Assembly: GCA_026874595.1 (NCBI GenBank)
Contig: CM049322.1
Location: 35,769,840-35,833,839, forward strand
Direction: 5' to 3'
Source of the DNA: Sipunculus nudus
Taxonomy: Eukaryota > Annelida > Sipuncula > Golfingiida > Sipunculidae
DNA: 64,000 bases
The notes beneath the pieces are model-generated. The model was not told the origin of the DNA, did not search any database, and saw only the letters and a list, made by a program, of their open reading frames with translations. The position numbers were made by a program, and so were the translations under genes. Position 1 is the first letter of the stretch. Each line of letters begins with the position of its first letter. Shown here one piece after another: positions 21,704 through 33,672 of the stretch.

Positions 21704-23050
21704 ATGGCAAATTCAAATGAACTCCAGGAAAAGCTGAAAGATTTAGACACTTCTGAAGTAATACACAAAACAGATTTGTTCTATCATCATTATGCTTCAG
21801 AAGTTGTCAGGAAATATACAAAAAAAGAGAATCTTGTCCAAGAATCATGGCTGCAAACAGTATTTGGTGGAAATATTTCCCCAGGCTGTTCTGCAACCAC
21901 AGAAGCTATAAATTTATTTGGAAGGGCAACAAGTACTGGTCTGGACCTATCTGGAATCAGTGTTCCTAAAGCAGCAGTTACATTGCCAAGCACAATCGCG
22001 AATAAAGTTTTCAGAATTCAAGAGAAGAAGAAAGCTGAAAGGATCACCAAAGCTGTTACCAAATTGGAAACAGCTGTAAAGTTTGGAATTTTCAGTGGCT
22101 TGGCTCTGAAGATAATATATGAGCAGCAAATATCAATGATTAATACTGATGCTGACATTAAATCATTTGCCCATTATTCTGCAGGTGTATCACTGAAATA
22201 TTTTGAAAAGTGTACTAAGAGATCAAAAGAAACTAGTGTCAATGAACTGATTAGGGAATTTCCAAACAGAGAATTCTCTTTTGGGAAAGTAGAAATCATT
22301 TCTGGTCAGAAGTATCATATGAGCAAAATGTTTACCAAACCAGAACCCAGGAAAATGGTGGATGGGAAATGGCTTCATTATGCAAATTCTAACCACTATA
22401 AACCTGGTAAATATGGATACCGCACTGGAATCATTCAGTGGCCACAGGATAATGAGCCCTTCCAGCTGAAATTTCCAGATGTTAAACCAGTTGAGAGAAG
22501 TCTTGAGGGTTATCAACCCAGATTCATTATTGTTGGAAGCCGTGAATGGGATTCTTACAGTGCCAGTGTAGGAAACAAGTCATTTAATACCTATATACAA
22601 GAAATGTCCAAGTTTGCTCATAATGTCCGGGCTGTGCTTCTGCCTGAGGAAGAACTGAAGGATATTCATCTATTGATGCCAAATAATGAAGAGAATGAAG
22701 CAGACTTCAGCATGGCTCTTTTGCCATTCTTTCAAAGCCATTGGCTCAGCAGAGAGAGTGACACTCTTGATTTAACCTGTGTGAACTTCAAGGGTTGCAT
22801 TTTAGATGGTGCATCATTAGAAAATGTCAAGCTGAAGAAGATGAGTGGCTCATCTGTCAGTTTTGCTATTCTTGATGGAACTGACATGTCTACTTTTTTT
22901 GGGGATATCAAGTGCTGTTATCCAAAATCTTATGCCGGGTTGACATTGACAGTAGAGACCTTGAACAATGGCAAGTCTATCTTCCCTGGCCTGAGCACAG
23001 CACACATTGATGTGATATCTGGTGTAGGAGGCAAGTATGACTTTGAGTAA
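21704..23050 (+). CDS. 448-residue protein of unknown family with C-terminal pentapeptide repeats
   Basis: Uninterrupted frame of 448 codons from ATG at 21704 to TAA, with an in-frame TGA 9 nt upstream (21692-21694) that fixes this ATG as the first start. A splice acceptor (AACTTCAG) just before 21679 puts the whole coding region in one exon. I do not recognise the family. Visible parts: a charged N-terminus of about 40 residues; a basic segment near 104-118 (FRIQEKKKAERITKAV); an amphipathic helix near 125-142; a basic aromatic stretch (HYKPGKYGYR) near 230; a strand-like RFIIVGSREWD near 275; and residues 360-396, which read as consecutive pentapeptide repeats centred on F362, L367, L372, L377, G382, F387 and G392, with small or aliphatic residues two positions before. 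Such repeats form a quadrilateral beta-helix. No signal peptide or clear membrane helix, so a cytosolic protein is likely. Its size and conserved-looking composition argue that it is real. Confidence 0.85.
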   Translation: MANSNELQEKLKDLDTSEVIHKTDLFYHHYASEVVRKYTKKENLVQESWLQTVFGGNISPGCSATTEAINLFGRATSTGLDLSGISVPKAAVTLPSTIANKVFRIQEKKKAERITKAVTKLETAVKFGIFSGLALKIIYEQQISMINTDADIKSFAHYSAGVSLKYFEKCTKRSKETSVNELIREFPNREFSFGKVEIISGQKYHMSKMFTKPEPRKMVDGKWLHYANSNHYKPGKYGYRTGIIQWPQDNEPFQLKFPDVKPVERSLEGYQPRFIIVGSREWDSYSASVGNKSFNTYIQEMSKFAHNVRAVLLPEEELKDIHLLMPNNEENEADFSMALLPFFQSHWLSRESDTLDLTCVNFKGCILDGASLENVKLKKMSGSSVSFAILDGTDMSTFFGDIKCCYPKSYAGLTLTVETLNNGKSIFPGLSTAHIDVISGVGGKYDFE

Positions 23051-23822
23051 AGAATGAAAAAGCAACTAATGCTTTTTCCTATGACTGAAAGTATGACATT
23101 TGTAAATTTATGTGTAAAGTGTTTAAAAGGCATGAATAAGCTGTGAAATTTTATTTGTATTTTTTTTTTAATTTCTATCATCAATGTTGTTTTCTAAGAT
23201 GTCAGTAAATTATAAATTAATAATATGCCAGATGCAGGAACCTGCGTTCTAGGGTCTTGAAATCCAGAAAAAATCTAGAATTTTAAGAAAATTTTGAGCC
23301 CTTGAAAAGACTTAAAATCATCAGCGTTGCTCCTAGAGTGCGGCAATGCTGCAATTTTTTTGGCCGTGTCCCTTTGTTTTTAGGCAAGCGCGCCCATGTG
23401 GACGCACTATATTCACATGCGTCCCCTAAAAGTTTAAATTATGCGGCCCTTAAACGAGCGTAGTTATATGAGAATTTAAACGTTTCAGGTCTACATTTAA
23501 CAAAAACATCCCTTCAGAAAGATTTGCGGGAATCCTCCAGTAGGGATCTCTGATAAAACCATATATGCGGCATTACATGATACACATACTGTGAAACTGG
23601 TTCAGTGGTAACACCATCGATGTCTAGAATGTATCACCTCAGGGTTGGTCCATTCACATGGAGGGGTTGCACATGTTCTGACAAAGATCAATGTTCTAGT
23701 GGTCAGAATAAAGTTGCGAGCGAGTGTCCATTGTTCGACGGGATGGTGTTGAGCCTACATAATCTCACATTAAGATGCATTTTAATCATTTATAAAAGAA
23801 TATGAAAAAGCAGATATTTTTT
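23051..23822. other. 3' flank of the 448-codon gene
   Basis: The 3' UTR presumably lies in the first few hundred bases; no canonical AATAAA is seen close to the stop. No other gene is supported up to the first family B repeat. Confidence 0.4.
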
Positions 23823-25974
23823 AGCGAACCTGTGAGCTTATGCGATGGTGCGGCGTTGTGCGTCGTGCATCATCTGTACTTAACCATGGCTATCTCAAAA
23901 ATGGCAGGAGCTAGCATCACCAAATTTTTTGCAAATAAACAGTCTTCTAAAAAACTCTATCGGATTTTGTTTATTTTTTTTTCAAACTGCATTTTCTTAG
24001 ATTTTATAGGGAAAAAGCTAAAAAACCTTTAAAAATCATCTTCTCCGAAACTGTACTGCCAAATTGTCGAATATTTCACAGAAATGATCCCTGGCACAAT
24101 CTTTCTAAAATTTGTTCAAATGGTTCCAGTTCGGAGATTTTTGGCCGAGTTACAGGAGGTTGAACTTAGTCATCTGACCAAAAAAAGCACACTAAAATTA
24201 AAAAACCCAGAAACGGCTAGAGCTATAATCACCAAATTTTATACCAATATTTGTCATATATGTCATATTTGAAATTGAGGTATTGCTGGCGCCACCTACA
24301 TTGATGTGTTTTTTACAAGTGAAAATGTAATTTTAAACTCTTCTAGCTTATACACTGATTTATGATGAAACTGTTAAGCTGATTGGTTTAAACTTTACAA
24401 GAACTATTCTGTGGTAGGGTTCTGCCAGTTTTATAAGAATAGATTGGGTAAATAGAGCTTTAAAAATGCAATGTATCCAATTGAAAAAGGCTTTCTATGT
24501 TTGAAAACAGATTTGACAACATGCTGAGTTTCAGCAGCCAGGTCAAGAGGTCACTCAGTACAAACAGGGGGGGTCTAGACATCACCATGGCAACTGGCCT
24601 GGCTCCGGGGGGGGGGGGGGGGGATGTCTAGACAATGTGTCTAGACGTCTAGACACAGCATCTAGATGTCTAGAGACAATGTCTAGATGCAGAATTCCCA
24701 GATTATTGGAACTATATTTTTCAACTGTTTGAAAAAAACTTGGTTTGCATTTTAAGCGAATCAGGTTCATCATCAGGTCACATGAACTGCTTCACCCTCA
24801 TTTTTGTGTCCATTTGTGTGTCTGTTTCCACACATAAACCCACATATCTCAGAAACATTTTGACCCATCAAGCTAAAAATTTTGCACAAATGTAGCCCTT
24901 TGATAGCTTTATAACTTACACTAAAAATGGTGGCACCACCTGCAACCATTTTTGCAGAGCGTCCATCTGTTCATCTGCCATGGGATAAAATCACTCATGT
25001 CTCAGCAGCGGTTTTACTTTTCCACCTGAAATTTTGCAGGTTTATACATCCTGGACAGATTTCTCGATTTTATGTCATGTGGCACCACCTACATTCATGT
25101 TTACTCTGCACACATGCAAGCTCATATCTCACTAACCCCTTGACCGATTGGGCCATAATTTTGTATGTATATAGATCTTACATAGCTCTTCATCATAGGC
25201 AAAACTGGTGGTGCCACCTGCAACCACTTATGCACAGCTTCCATCTGTTCATCTGCCTTGGGATAAAATCACAAGTTCATATCTCAGCATTGGTTTGACT
25301 TTTCCAACTGAAATTTTGCAGGTTTATACATCCTGGACAGCTTTCTCAATTTTATGACAGGTGGCGCCGCCTACATTCATGTTTACTCTGCAGACATGCA
25401 AACTCATATCTCCGGAACTGTTTGACCGATTGGGCCAAAATGTTGCTTGTGTATAGATCTCACCATAGCTCTCCATCATAGGCAAAACTGGTGGAGCCAC
25501 CTGCAACCACTAATGCACATGAGTGTCCATCTGTTCATCTGCCTTGGGATAAAATCACTTATATCTCAGCAGTGGTTTGACTTATCCACCTGAAATTTTG
25601 CAGGTTTATACATCATTGACGATTTTCTTGATTTTGTGACAGGTGGCACCACCCACATTCACGTTCAGGCTGCAGACATCCATGTTAATGTAACACACCT
25701 CACTCTATTTCCCTTGCCACTTAATCCATGCCTCACTTCACCTGTCCCAATCTGATTTCTGCAGATACACATAGTCGCTTGTCCACTTCCCATATTCTAG
25801 TATTAAAATGTCCTAGTCTGAGACTTGCAAGTCCGAAACGTCCATTTTGCTGAAATCATATTGACTAAGGTAGATATGCAGGACTTAAGGAGGATTAATA
25901 TTAAATTTTAAAAATAAACCTCCATTCATACTCGCAAACTTTGCACAAGTTCGCATTAGGCCTGTAGGCTTTGT
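23823..25974 (+). mobile_element. Family B HINE-like element, nearly complete copy
   Basis: Begins after a T-run with AGCGAACCTGTGAG and ends CACAAGTTCGCATTAGG, CCTGTAGG, CTTTGTT. The right end holds the reverse complement of the left end (asymmetric terminal inverted repeats), then an AGGCCT-GT-AGGCCT hairpin and CTTGTT. This is the build of Helentron-type non-autonomous elements (HINE/DINE). The core has about 2.5 tandem units of about 283 bp between 24930 and 25660, each with a (G)GTGGCGCCACC-like palindrome. No protein is encoded; its open frames are repeat shadows. Confidence 0.7.
24572..24690. repeat. GTCTAGAC cluster around a G17 homopolymer
   Basis: GTCTAGACATC at 24573 and its inverse GATGTCTAGAC at 24623 flank ACCATGGCAAC and a G17 run (24607-24623). 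TCTAGA words then recur about every 10-20 bp to 24690. It lies inside the family B element as a private low-complexity expansion. Confidence 0.6.
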
Positions 25975-26194
25975 TTAAAAGCTTTTAAAAAAGAAGATTT
26001 ATGACTTAAAATTTTGATCATACCAGGCAATGTTACATGGATATTTAGCTCTCTGGGGCTATATAAAGAAGGCTGTACGTGGATTATAAATAATTGGTAT
26101 CCATACTCAGCTTAATTCAAGAATTTTGCCATCAGTGAGATTATTCTGTATTATTATTTTGCATTCAGTGTGAATCATTCCTGATTTCTTTTTT

Positions 26195-27642
26195 AGCGAA
26201 CCTGTGAGCCTATGTGATGGTGTGGCGTCGTCCATCGTCTGTCGTTTGTACAATTACCCATACTATCTTGAAAACGGCAAGAGTAAGCATCACCAAATTT
26301 CATGCAAAAAATTAGTCATCTAAAAAACTCTATCGGATTTTCTTATTTTTTGGCTAACTGCATTTTCTTAGATTTTATAGGGAAAAAGCTAAAAAATCTT
26401 TTAAAATCTTCTACTCTGAAAGTGTTCAGCCAAATTGTCCAATATTTCACAGAAATGATCCCCGGAACAACCTTTCTCAAGTTTGTTCGAATGGTTTAAG
26501 TTCGGTGATTTTTGGCCGAGTTACAGGAAGTTGAACTTAGTCATCTGTCCAAAAAAGCATACTAAAATTACAATCTCAGAAACGGCTGAAGCTGTCATCA
26601 CCAAATTTTATGCCAATGTTGGTCACATGAGTCATATCTGAAATTGAGGTATTGGTGGCTCCACCTATATCGGCCTTTTTTGTACAGGGGGCATTAGTGC
26701 CCGTTTCATACTGACGGCTACAAAAAACTTCTTCTCTAAAACCATATGGCCAGATTGTATAATATCACACAGAAATTATCCTAGGGTAGTGCTATCTGAA
26801 ATTTGTTCAAATGGTCTCAGTTCAGCGACTTTTGGCAGAGTTACGGGAAGCTGAATTTAGTCATATGCCATAACATCCCATTTTAGCTATGTGGCTACAA
26901 AGAGCTTCTTCCCAAAAACCACTGGACCAATTCTTGAATCTCACACATTAATTATCCTTAGATGTTGATAATTCAAGTTTGTTCAAATGGTTTTGGTTCA
27001 GTGATATTTGACTGAGTTATGAGAAGCTTAACTTAGCCATATTGCTGTATTTTCCCATATGAGTTATAAACCTGTAAAACGTTTTTTGACTGAGGCCACT
27101 GAGGCAAATTTGTTTAATATTTTACAAGAATAATCCCCTGAATAATTCTTATAATAATAGTCTTTTATGGTTCCAAAGAATGAAATTTGGCTGAATTATA
27201 AAGATTCAGTTGAGTTATTTTACCAAATATGTAAGCTTTGTGAAGCAGATACATCTAGCCAGGCAACTGTTTATCAGCATCCATTACATCATGCCTCTAG
27301 ACATTTAGATTTCAGGTTATCTATGGTTAATAATGACAAGAATGTTTTTTGAAAGCTTTAAAAAATGTAGATTTATGATTTAGGATATTCCTCATGCCAG
27401 GCAATGTGTACAATCACAGGTATACAGCTTTCTGTGGGTATATAAAGACGGCTGTACATGGATTATAAATAATAGGTATCCATACTCAACTTAATTGAAG
27501 ATTTTGCCATCAGTGAGTTGAGCTAATGCGTGGTGTGGGGGCGTCCACTGTCTATACGTTAACCCATACTATTTCAAAAATGACTGGAGCTAGCATAATG
27601 AATTTAATGCCAAAAATTAGCCATCTGAAAAACTGCATTTTT
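26195..27642 (+). mobile_element. Family B HINE-like element, 5' part
   Basis: Left end TTTTT-AGCGAACCTGTGAGCC at 26195 and the internal phrase GATTTTATAGGGAAAAAGCTAA shared with 23995-24030. It is interrupted at 27643 by a second family B left end. The matching 3' body resumes after 29022 with GATTTTATAGAGAAAAAGG. Confidence 0.6.
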
Positions 27643-29022
27643 AGCGAACCTGTGAGCTTATGGGATGGTGGTGTGTCGTGTGTCGTACGTTGTGTGTCGC
27701 AACACCAAATTTTTTAGTCATCATCAGTCATCATTTGTTTATTTTTTTCTAACTGCATTTTCTTAGATTTTTGCACAGCATTGATCCGTTCATCTGCCTT
27801 GGGATAAAAAATCTCATATCTCTGCATTGGTTGGACCTATTGACCTGAAATTTTGCATGTGTATACATCTTGGACACCTTTTTTGATTTTATGACCGATC
27901 TGGCTGAAAATTTTACACAAATGTTGCCCTTTGATAGCTTTATAACTTACACTAAAAATGGTGGCGCCACCTGCAATCATTTTTGCACAGCGTCCACCTG
28001 TTCATCTGTCTTGGGATAAAATCACTCATATCTCAGCAGTGATTTGACTTTTCCACCTGAAATTTTGCAGGTTTATACATCTTGGACAGCTTTCTTGATT
28101 TTATGACAGGTGGCGCCACCTACATCATGTTTAAGCTGCAGACATCCAAGCTCATATCTCGGGAACAGTTTGACTAGTTGGGCCAAAATTTTGGATGTGT
28201 ATAGATCTCCCATAGCTCTTAAGAATACACAAAACTGGTGGTGCTACCTGCAACCATTTTTGCACAGCGTCCGTCTATTTGTTTGCCATGGGATAAAGTC
28301 ACTCATATCTCGGCAGTGGTTTGACATATCTGCCTAAAATTTTGCAGGTTTATACATCTTGGAAAGCTTTCATGATTTTTTGGCTGGTGGCGCCACCTAC
28401 ATTTATGTATACTCTGCAAACATTCAGGCTTATATTTCAGGACTGGTTTGACATATCCCCCTGAAATTATGCATGTGTATTGATCTCACATAGCTCTTAA
28501 TCATACAAAAAATTGTTTGCGCTACCTAACACCATTTATGCACAGCGTCGGTATGTTTGTCTGCCGTGAGGTAAAATCACTCATATCTCAGCAGTGGTTT
28601 GACTTGTATGCCTAAAATTGTGCATGTTTATACATCCTGGACAGCCTTCTGGATTTTTACGGTAGGTGGCACAACCGACATACACATTTCGGCAGACATC
28701 CAGGCTATTATGCAACACACCTCACTCTATCTCCCCATGCCATTCAATCCTAGTCTCACTTTACCTGTCCCACTCTGATTTTGGCGGATACAAGTAGTCG
28801 CTTGTTGACTACCAGTATTCTAGTTTTTGGGTTATGTGGACCCATGCTAGAATTTCTGCAGTGATGTTTGTTTAATTGTTTCAAGATTGTTCTAAGTGTT
28901 TAGTACTTGCATTGTTCATATAGATGTTACACACGTTCTTGAAAAGTAATGGTCCAGCATTGAAGCAATATACCTAGTGTAATCTCATTGCACAGGTTCC
29001 CATTAGGCCTGTAGGCCTTGTT
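27643..29022 (+). mobile_element. Family B HINE-like element nested in another copy
   Basis: Left end AGCGAACCTGTGAGC at 27643; right end CACAGGTTCCCATT, hairpin AGGCCTGTAGGCCT, TGTT ending at 29022. Its tandem core has perfect GGTGGCGCCACC palindromes at 27960, 28109 and 28386. A GGCGGATAC...TTCTAG phrase near 28785-28835 resembles a Helitron-type 3' end. Confidence 0.65.
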
Positions 29023-29555
29023 TTAGATTTTATAGAGAAAAAGGTAAAAAACCTTTAAAAATCTTCTCCTCCAAAACGGTAAAGCCAAATTGTAAATGAA
29101 ATTATCTATAACATATCAAATGTTGTGGGATTCAGCTGATTTTTTCTGCTATCTGAGTTTACTTAGATTTTATAGGGAAAAAGCTGAAAAACCTTTAAAA
29201 GTCTTCTTCTTGTAAATGGTCCAGCCAAATTGTTCAATATTTTGCAGAAATGATCCCAGAGGCAAGCCCTCTCAAGTTTGTTTAAATGGTTTGCATTAAA
29301 TGAATTTTAGTGGAGTTACATGAATTTTAACTATCATTTGGCCAAGAAAGCATACTGACATAGTAACCTCAGAAATGACAGAAGCTAGCATTACCAAGTA
29401 TTGTGCAAATGTTGGACACATGACTTATATTTGAAATTGCAGATTTTGTGGTGCCACCTACATAAACTTTTTTATGGGCAAAATCCTCATAAGTTTAGCC
29501 TCTTTCAGCTTAAAATATTTATGATGAAACTGTCAAGTTAAATTGTTCAATTTTT
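29023..29555. repeat. Family B internal sequence (remnant of the interrupted copy)
   Basis: Holds two tandem versions of GATTTTATAG(G/A)GAAAAA(G)...CCTTTAAAA with following text as at 26371 and 23998. No right end is seen. Confidence 0.55.
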
Positions 29556-31992
29556 AGCTCAGCTGACTTTCAGTCATGCTGGACTATAGCGATGGGTCTT
29601 TGTGCGGTGTCCTTCCGTCTGTCCGTCTGGCCGGCCGGCCGTCTGTCCGTTAGCAGGGCACAAATCGTAACCGTAGGGGCTAGGGCCATGAACCCTCTGC
29701 AGTCTTAGAGGTTATAAAAAGATCTCCTTGCAAACCTGAAATTAGGTCACTGCGACCTATATTCTCGAAGTTATGGGGTGTGTTTGCACCCCCCAGAAAT
29801 AACTCTTTGAGACAAAATTTTCATCCCAAACCTTCCATCTTTCACATACAGCTCACCTACCAACAGGGGAAGAACCATAATTTTTTTAGGTCAAAAGATC
29901 AAAGGTCAAGGTCACAGGAGCCTCTTCTTTGAAAAGCCTGTGGATGCATTTTAAGCCAACCCTTTCATCCCAATTCTTTGATCTTTCACATATAGCTCAC
30001 CTACTAAGTTGGAGAAGAATCCTATAGATTTTGAGGTCACAATGTCAAAGGTCAGGGTCACAGGATCCACTTCTTTGAAAAGGTAGTGGACACATTTCAA
30101 GCTAGACTTTTCATATCAAACCTTCCAGCACTGATATCGATTCTCTGCCAACAGGGGAAAAGACCTGTTGATTTTGAGGTCAAAGGTCAAGTTCACAGCA
30201 CCCACTTCTTGCGTGGAGTCATTTTCAGGCAAACTTTTCAATCTGTACCTTCCATCTGTCATATATGGCTTACCTACCAATAAGGGAAGAAGCCTATTGA
30301 TGTTGAGGTCAAAAAGTCAAAGGTCAAGGTCACAATATTTAATTGTTCTAAATGCTTGTGAGCATATTTCAGGTGTAACTGTTCAACCCAAACCTTCAGT
30401 CTTTCACATATGCCACATCTATGCATCACTCAGTTTGACTCAGACTTCATATTTATGGGTCTTTTTGCTTGAATAAATAACTTATTGATTTTGGGGTCAG
30501 CTGGTCAGCAGGTTAAAGGTTGCAGGTCAAAGTTATTCACCCATTGGTTGCCTAGTAATTACACCAGATTTAAGTGGTCAGTAGTAACCCATCATTTAGA
30601 AAGAATCCAGTTGATATATGGGCAAAAGGCCAAGGTCATAGGTCAGGGATGTTCACAATTACTTATTTTATAGACCATCTCTATTTTTCTTGTATATATA
30701 ACCATCCCACTCCAGCTGGTACATCTCCCTGTGTGGCTGTAATTGTGAGTGACACTGGTGACATATGACTCCCTTTTGTATCAGCCTATTAAGTGATAAG
30801 GCTCAGTGATAAGTACCTCGTTACTTCATAACAAAAACACTGTTGTCAGAATGCTTCAGCCAGGCATTAAGACTATGAGAGTATAGTATTAAGGTTTAGC
30901 TACTGATTTATAAGATGATGGGAACATTTTGCAGTTTATTTTATGGAATCCTAGCAATAAACTTAGTTTCCTAGATATCTGAATATTTTAATATATATCA
31001 CCACATATAAAAGAAAGTGTTTATTCTCATAATATGTGGATGTGTACCTTGATTTAGGATGGCTTTTTGTTTTATTTCAAGACTCTTAGTCATGCTTTCT
31101 GCATTTCTTTTTTTTTCAGGTTTGGCAGTTTACCTACCCTGCTGACCCCATTGAAAAGCAGAGTGATAATAAAAAATATTGGACTTACACTTTTTACAAT
31201 TGCATATCTATAAATCTTATATGAGGGCCTGGACATGCCTTTTGAATTATTTTGGGCATTTATTACTGGATGATTTGCCCCAAGTTTGGTCTCTTATTGG
31301 AGAATGTGGGATATCAAATGTCATACTTGTCAGAAATCCTTTATGTCTGCCAGTAAGCCACCTTGGAAATTCTTTCTTCAGGGCAGTTTCAGTAATTTTT
31401 CTTTAATGTTTGGTCCAATTTAGAGAATGTTTGTTGTCTGATTTCAAACTTGTCAGAAGTCCAATATGACCACCAGGCAACCATCTTTTAATTCCTTTTG
31501 ATCATATTATCTCAAGAACAGTTAAAGTGAATGCAGTTGGATGTATATTTATGTAATCTTGTAAAGGATTGGGTCAAATATTTCTGAATAAATATTACCA
31601 TCATTTATAAAAGTGCAGTACAGTTGGCTTGTATTGAATAAAAATTCATACAGAAGCACCAGTTTATCAATAATTCTTGCATGTATTTCCTTGATTTTTG
31701 CAATATATTTTGATCTTATATTTGCCCTTTGTGGTGTTCCTTTTGAGACTGACAGGTTTCAAGCAAGCTGTTGGAATAGTTCCTGATAGCTTAACAATCA
31801 TGCATTTTCCTCAGACCATCAATTCACTGTGTTTTAACCAGACATAGGTGATATATATTTCTGTTGTCATAGAAAATTTTCAACAAATTGGCAAATTGGT
31901 TCTTCTAAATTTGACTGGAAGTTGTGAATCTCAGTCCATGATGTCACAGGTCATGCTTGGCAGCTGAGCGTTATGACCCATGGGTCACTTGT
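29556..31992 (+). mobile_element. Family A HINE-like element with GGTCA-rich core repeats
   Basis: Left end AGCTCAGCTGACTTTCAGTC after T5, then the CCGTCTGTCCGTC microsatellite. About six core units of 130-150 bp follow, containing CAAAGGTCAAGGTCACA (29880-30680), then a non-repetitive stretch. The right end is CAGCTGAGCGTTATG-ACCCATGGGT-CACTTGTT, closing at 31992. No transposase or helicase is encoded. An exon-like frame at 31120 lies within it and is treated as chance. Confidence 0.65.
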
Positions 31993-32560
31993 TCAAAAGA
32001 ATTATCCTAGGACATGGTTTTTTCAATCAATCAGAAAAGCTTTTGTTGGTCTTATGGCCATTATTATGTCTATTTCAAACTGAGGACTGCAAAACTGTTC
32101 TTGTACAAAATTATTGTTTCAAATATAAATTCTGTAACATTGCACAAAAATTATTCTTAGGCCTTTTTTCAGGTTTACTTGAATGATTTTTGGAAGGATT
32201 ATTGGACCTTTAACATAAAAGAACTGCATCTTTTATTATTCTAAATTTTTTATAAAAATTTTATGAATATGTCAGCTTGAAAAAAAAGCATTTTAACCAA
32301 AAATTATTCTTAGGTGGCCCTTTGTTCAAGTTTACTTTAATGATTTTTGGCAGAATTATTGGACCTTAAACAATGAAGAACTGCATCTTTTATTATTCTA
32401 GATATTTTTGATAAAAATTTTGTGAATATGTCAGCTTGAAAAAAAAAGCATTTTAGCCAAAGTATTTCAGTATGTGTAAACAGATTCACCAACACTCCAA
32501 GATTGTGTCTGTATCTTTAAATAGGTTGAGAAACTGCCAACTGTTTCAGATTTGGCAAAA
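31993..32560. repeat. Tandem duplication, unit about 160 bp
   Basis: TTATTCTTAGG...GAACTGCATCTTTTATTATT...AATATGTCAGCTTGAAAAAA occurs twice in a row, at about 32148-32304 and 32305-32462. No gene is seen. Confidence 0.7.
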
Positions 32561-33090
32561 GATCAAGAGTTCATTCAGTGCAGCCAGATTTAGAGCAAGA
32601 GTTCAATCAGTGCAGCCAAGCACAAGGCATGTGATCATCTCATGGGGGACATGTGATCACCTCATGGGCGACATGTGAACACCTCATGGGTGTCATGTCC
32701 CTCAGGGCAGGGCCCCTGCATGAGCTTATGCAATGGTGTGGCTACTATTTCAGACTTGGCAACAGGCTAAAGGTCAGTCTCAATCTATTTATAGCTTTGG
32801 CAGACTGCTAACTATATTAGATTAGGCAACAGGTCAGGAGTTCACTCAGTGCAGCCAGGTATGGGTCAGGAGTTCACTCAGTGCAGTAGCTGCATTCTAT
32901 AAATGTTAGCAGACTGCCCACTGCATCAGATTTGGCACCAAAGTTCAGCCTTGATCTATTTATAGCTTTGGCAGACTGCCAACTGTGTCAGATTATGCAA
33001 CAGGTCAAGAGTTCACTCAGTCTAGCCAGGTGCATGTCATGAGTTCACTCAGTGCAGTAGCCTGAGCCAGCAAATTTGTCACAGTTCACT
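32561..33090. repeat. Short tandem repeats GAGTTCACTCAGTGCAGCCAG and CTCATGGGGGACATGTGATC
   Basis: The first phrase recurs about seven times with intervening GGCAGACTGCCAACT blocks. The second is a 24-bp unit repeated three times at 32628-32697. The stretch appears to be a degenerate core of the family B element that ends at 33672. Confidence 0.6.
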
Positions 33091-33672
33091 CGGGGCAATG
33101 CCTTTCTCACCTAAGCCTTGTCAGCCCCATGCATCAGACGCAAGGTAATTTTGATGTATTGGCCTGATATTTTGACATGTCTATGTGTCTTTGATGACTT
33201 TCTCGTTCACAAGACAGGAGCGCCACATACAATGACTTTTGCACAGTGTATGTGCCTGCTTAATTCTACAGAGGAATTTGATATATCAGCCTGAAATTGG
33301 GCATATATATACATATCTAATAGCTTTGTTGTATAGAAGACTGGTGGTGCCACTTACAATAATTTTTGCACAGTGTGTGTCCCTGCTTATTTTCAGGAGG
33401 GGTTTGATATATCAGTCTGAAATTGGGCATATGTATATATCTCTGATAGCTTTGTTGTATACAAGACTGGTGGTGCCAGCTACAATCATTTTTGTGTTGT
33501 GTGCACCCATGCCAGAATTTCAGCAGTGATGTTTGTGTAATTGTTTCTTATTAAAAATGTTTAGTACTTGCGTTGTTCATACACATGAGAAGTAATGGTC
33601 CAGCATTGAAGCATTATACCTGATGTATTTCCCAATGCACAGGTTTGCATAAGGCCTGTAGGCCTTGTTTAT
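33091..33672 (+). mobile_element. Family B HINE-like element, 3' part
   Basis: Two tandem units of about 120 bp (TATCAG(C/T)CTGAAATTGGGCATAT...GGTGGTGCCA) followed by GCACAGGTTTGCATA, AGGCCTGTAGGCCT, TGTT ending about 33672. Confidence 0.65.

Noticed and set aside
31120-31222. Exon-like frame after a strong TTTTTTTTCAG acceptor, ending TGA
   Set aside because: Lies inside a family A element between its ends; no partner exon in phase, no domain.
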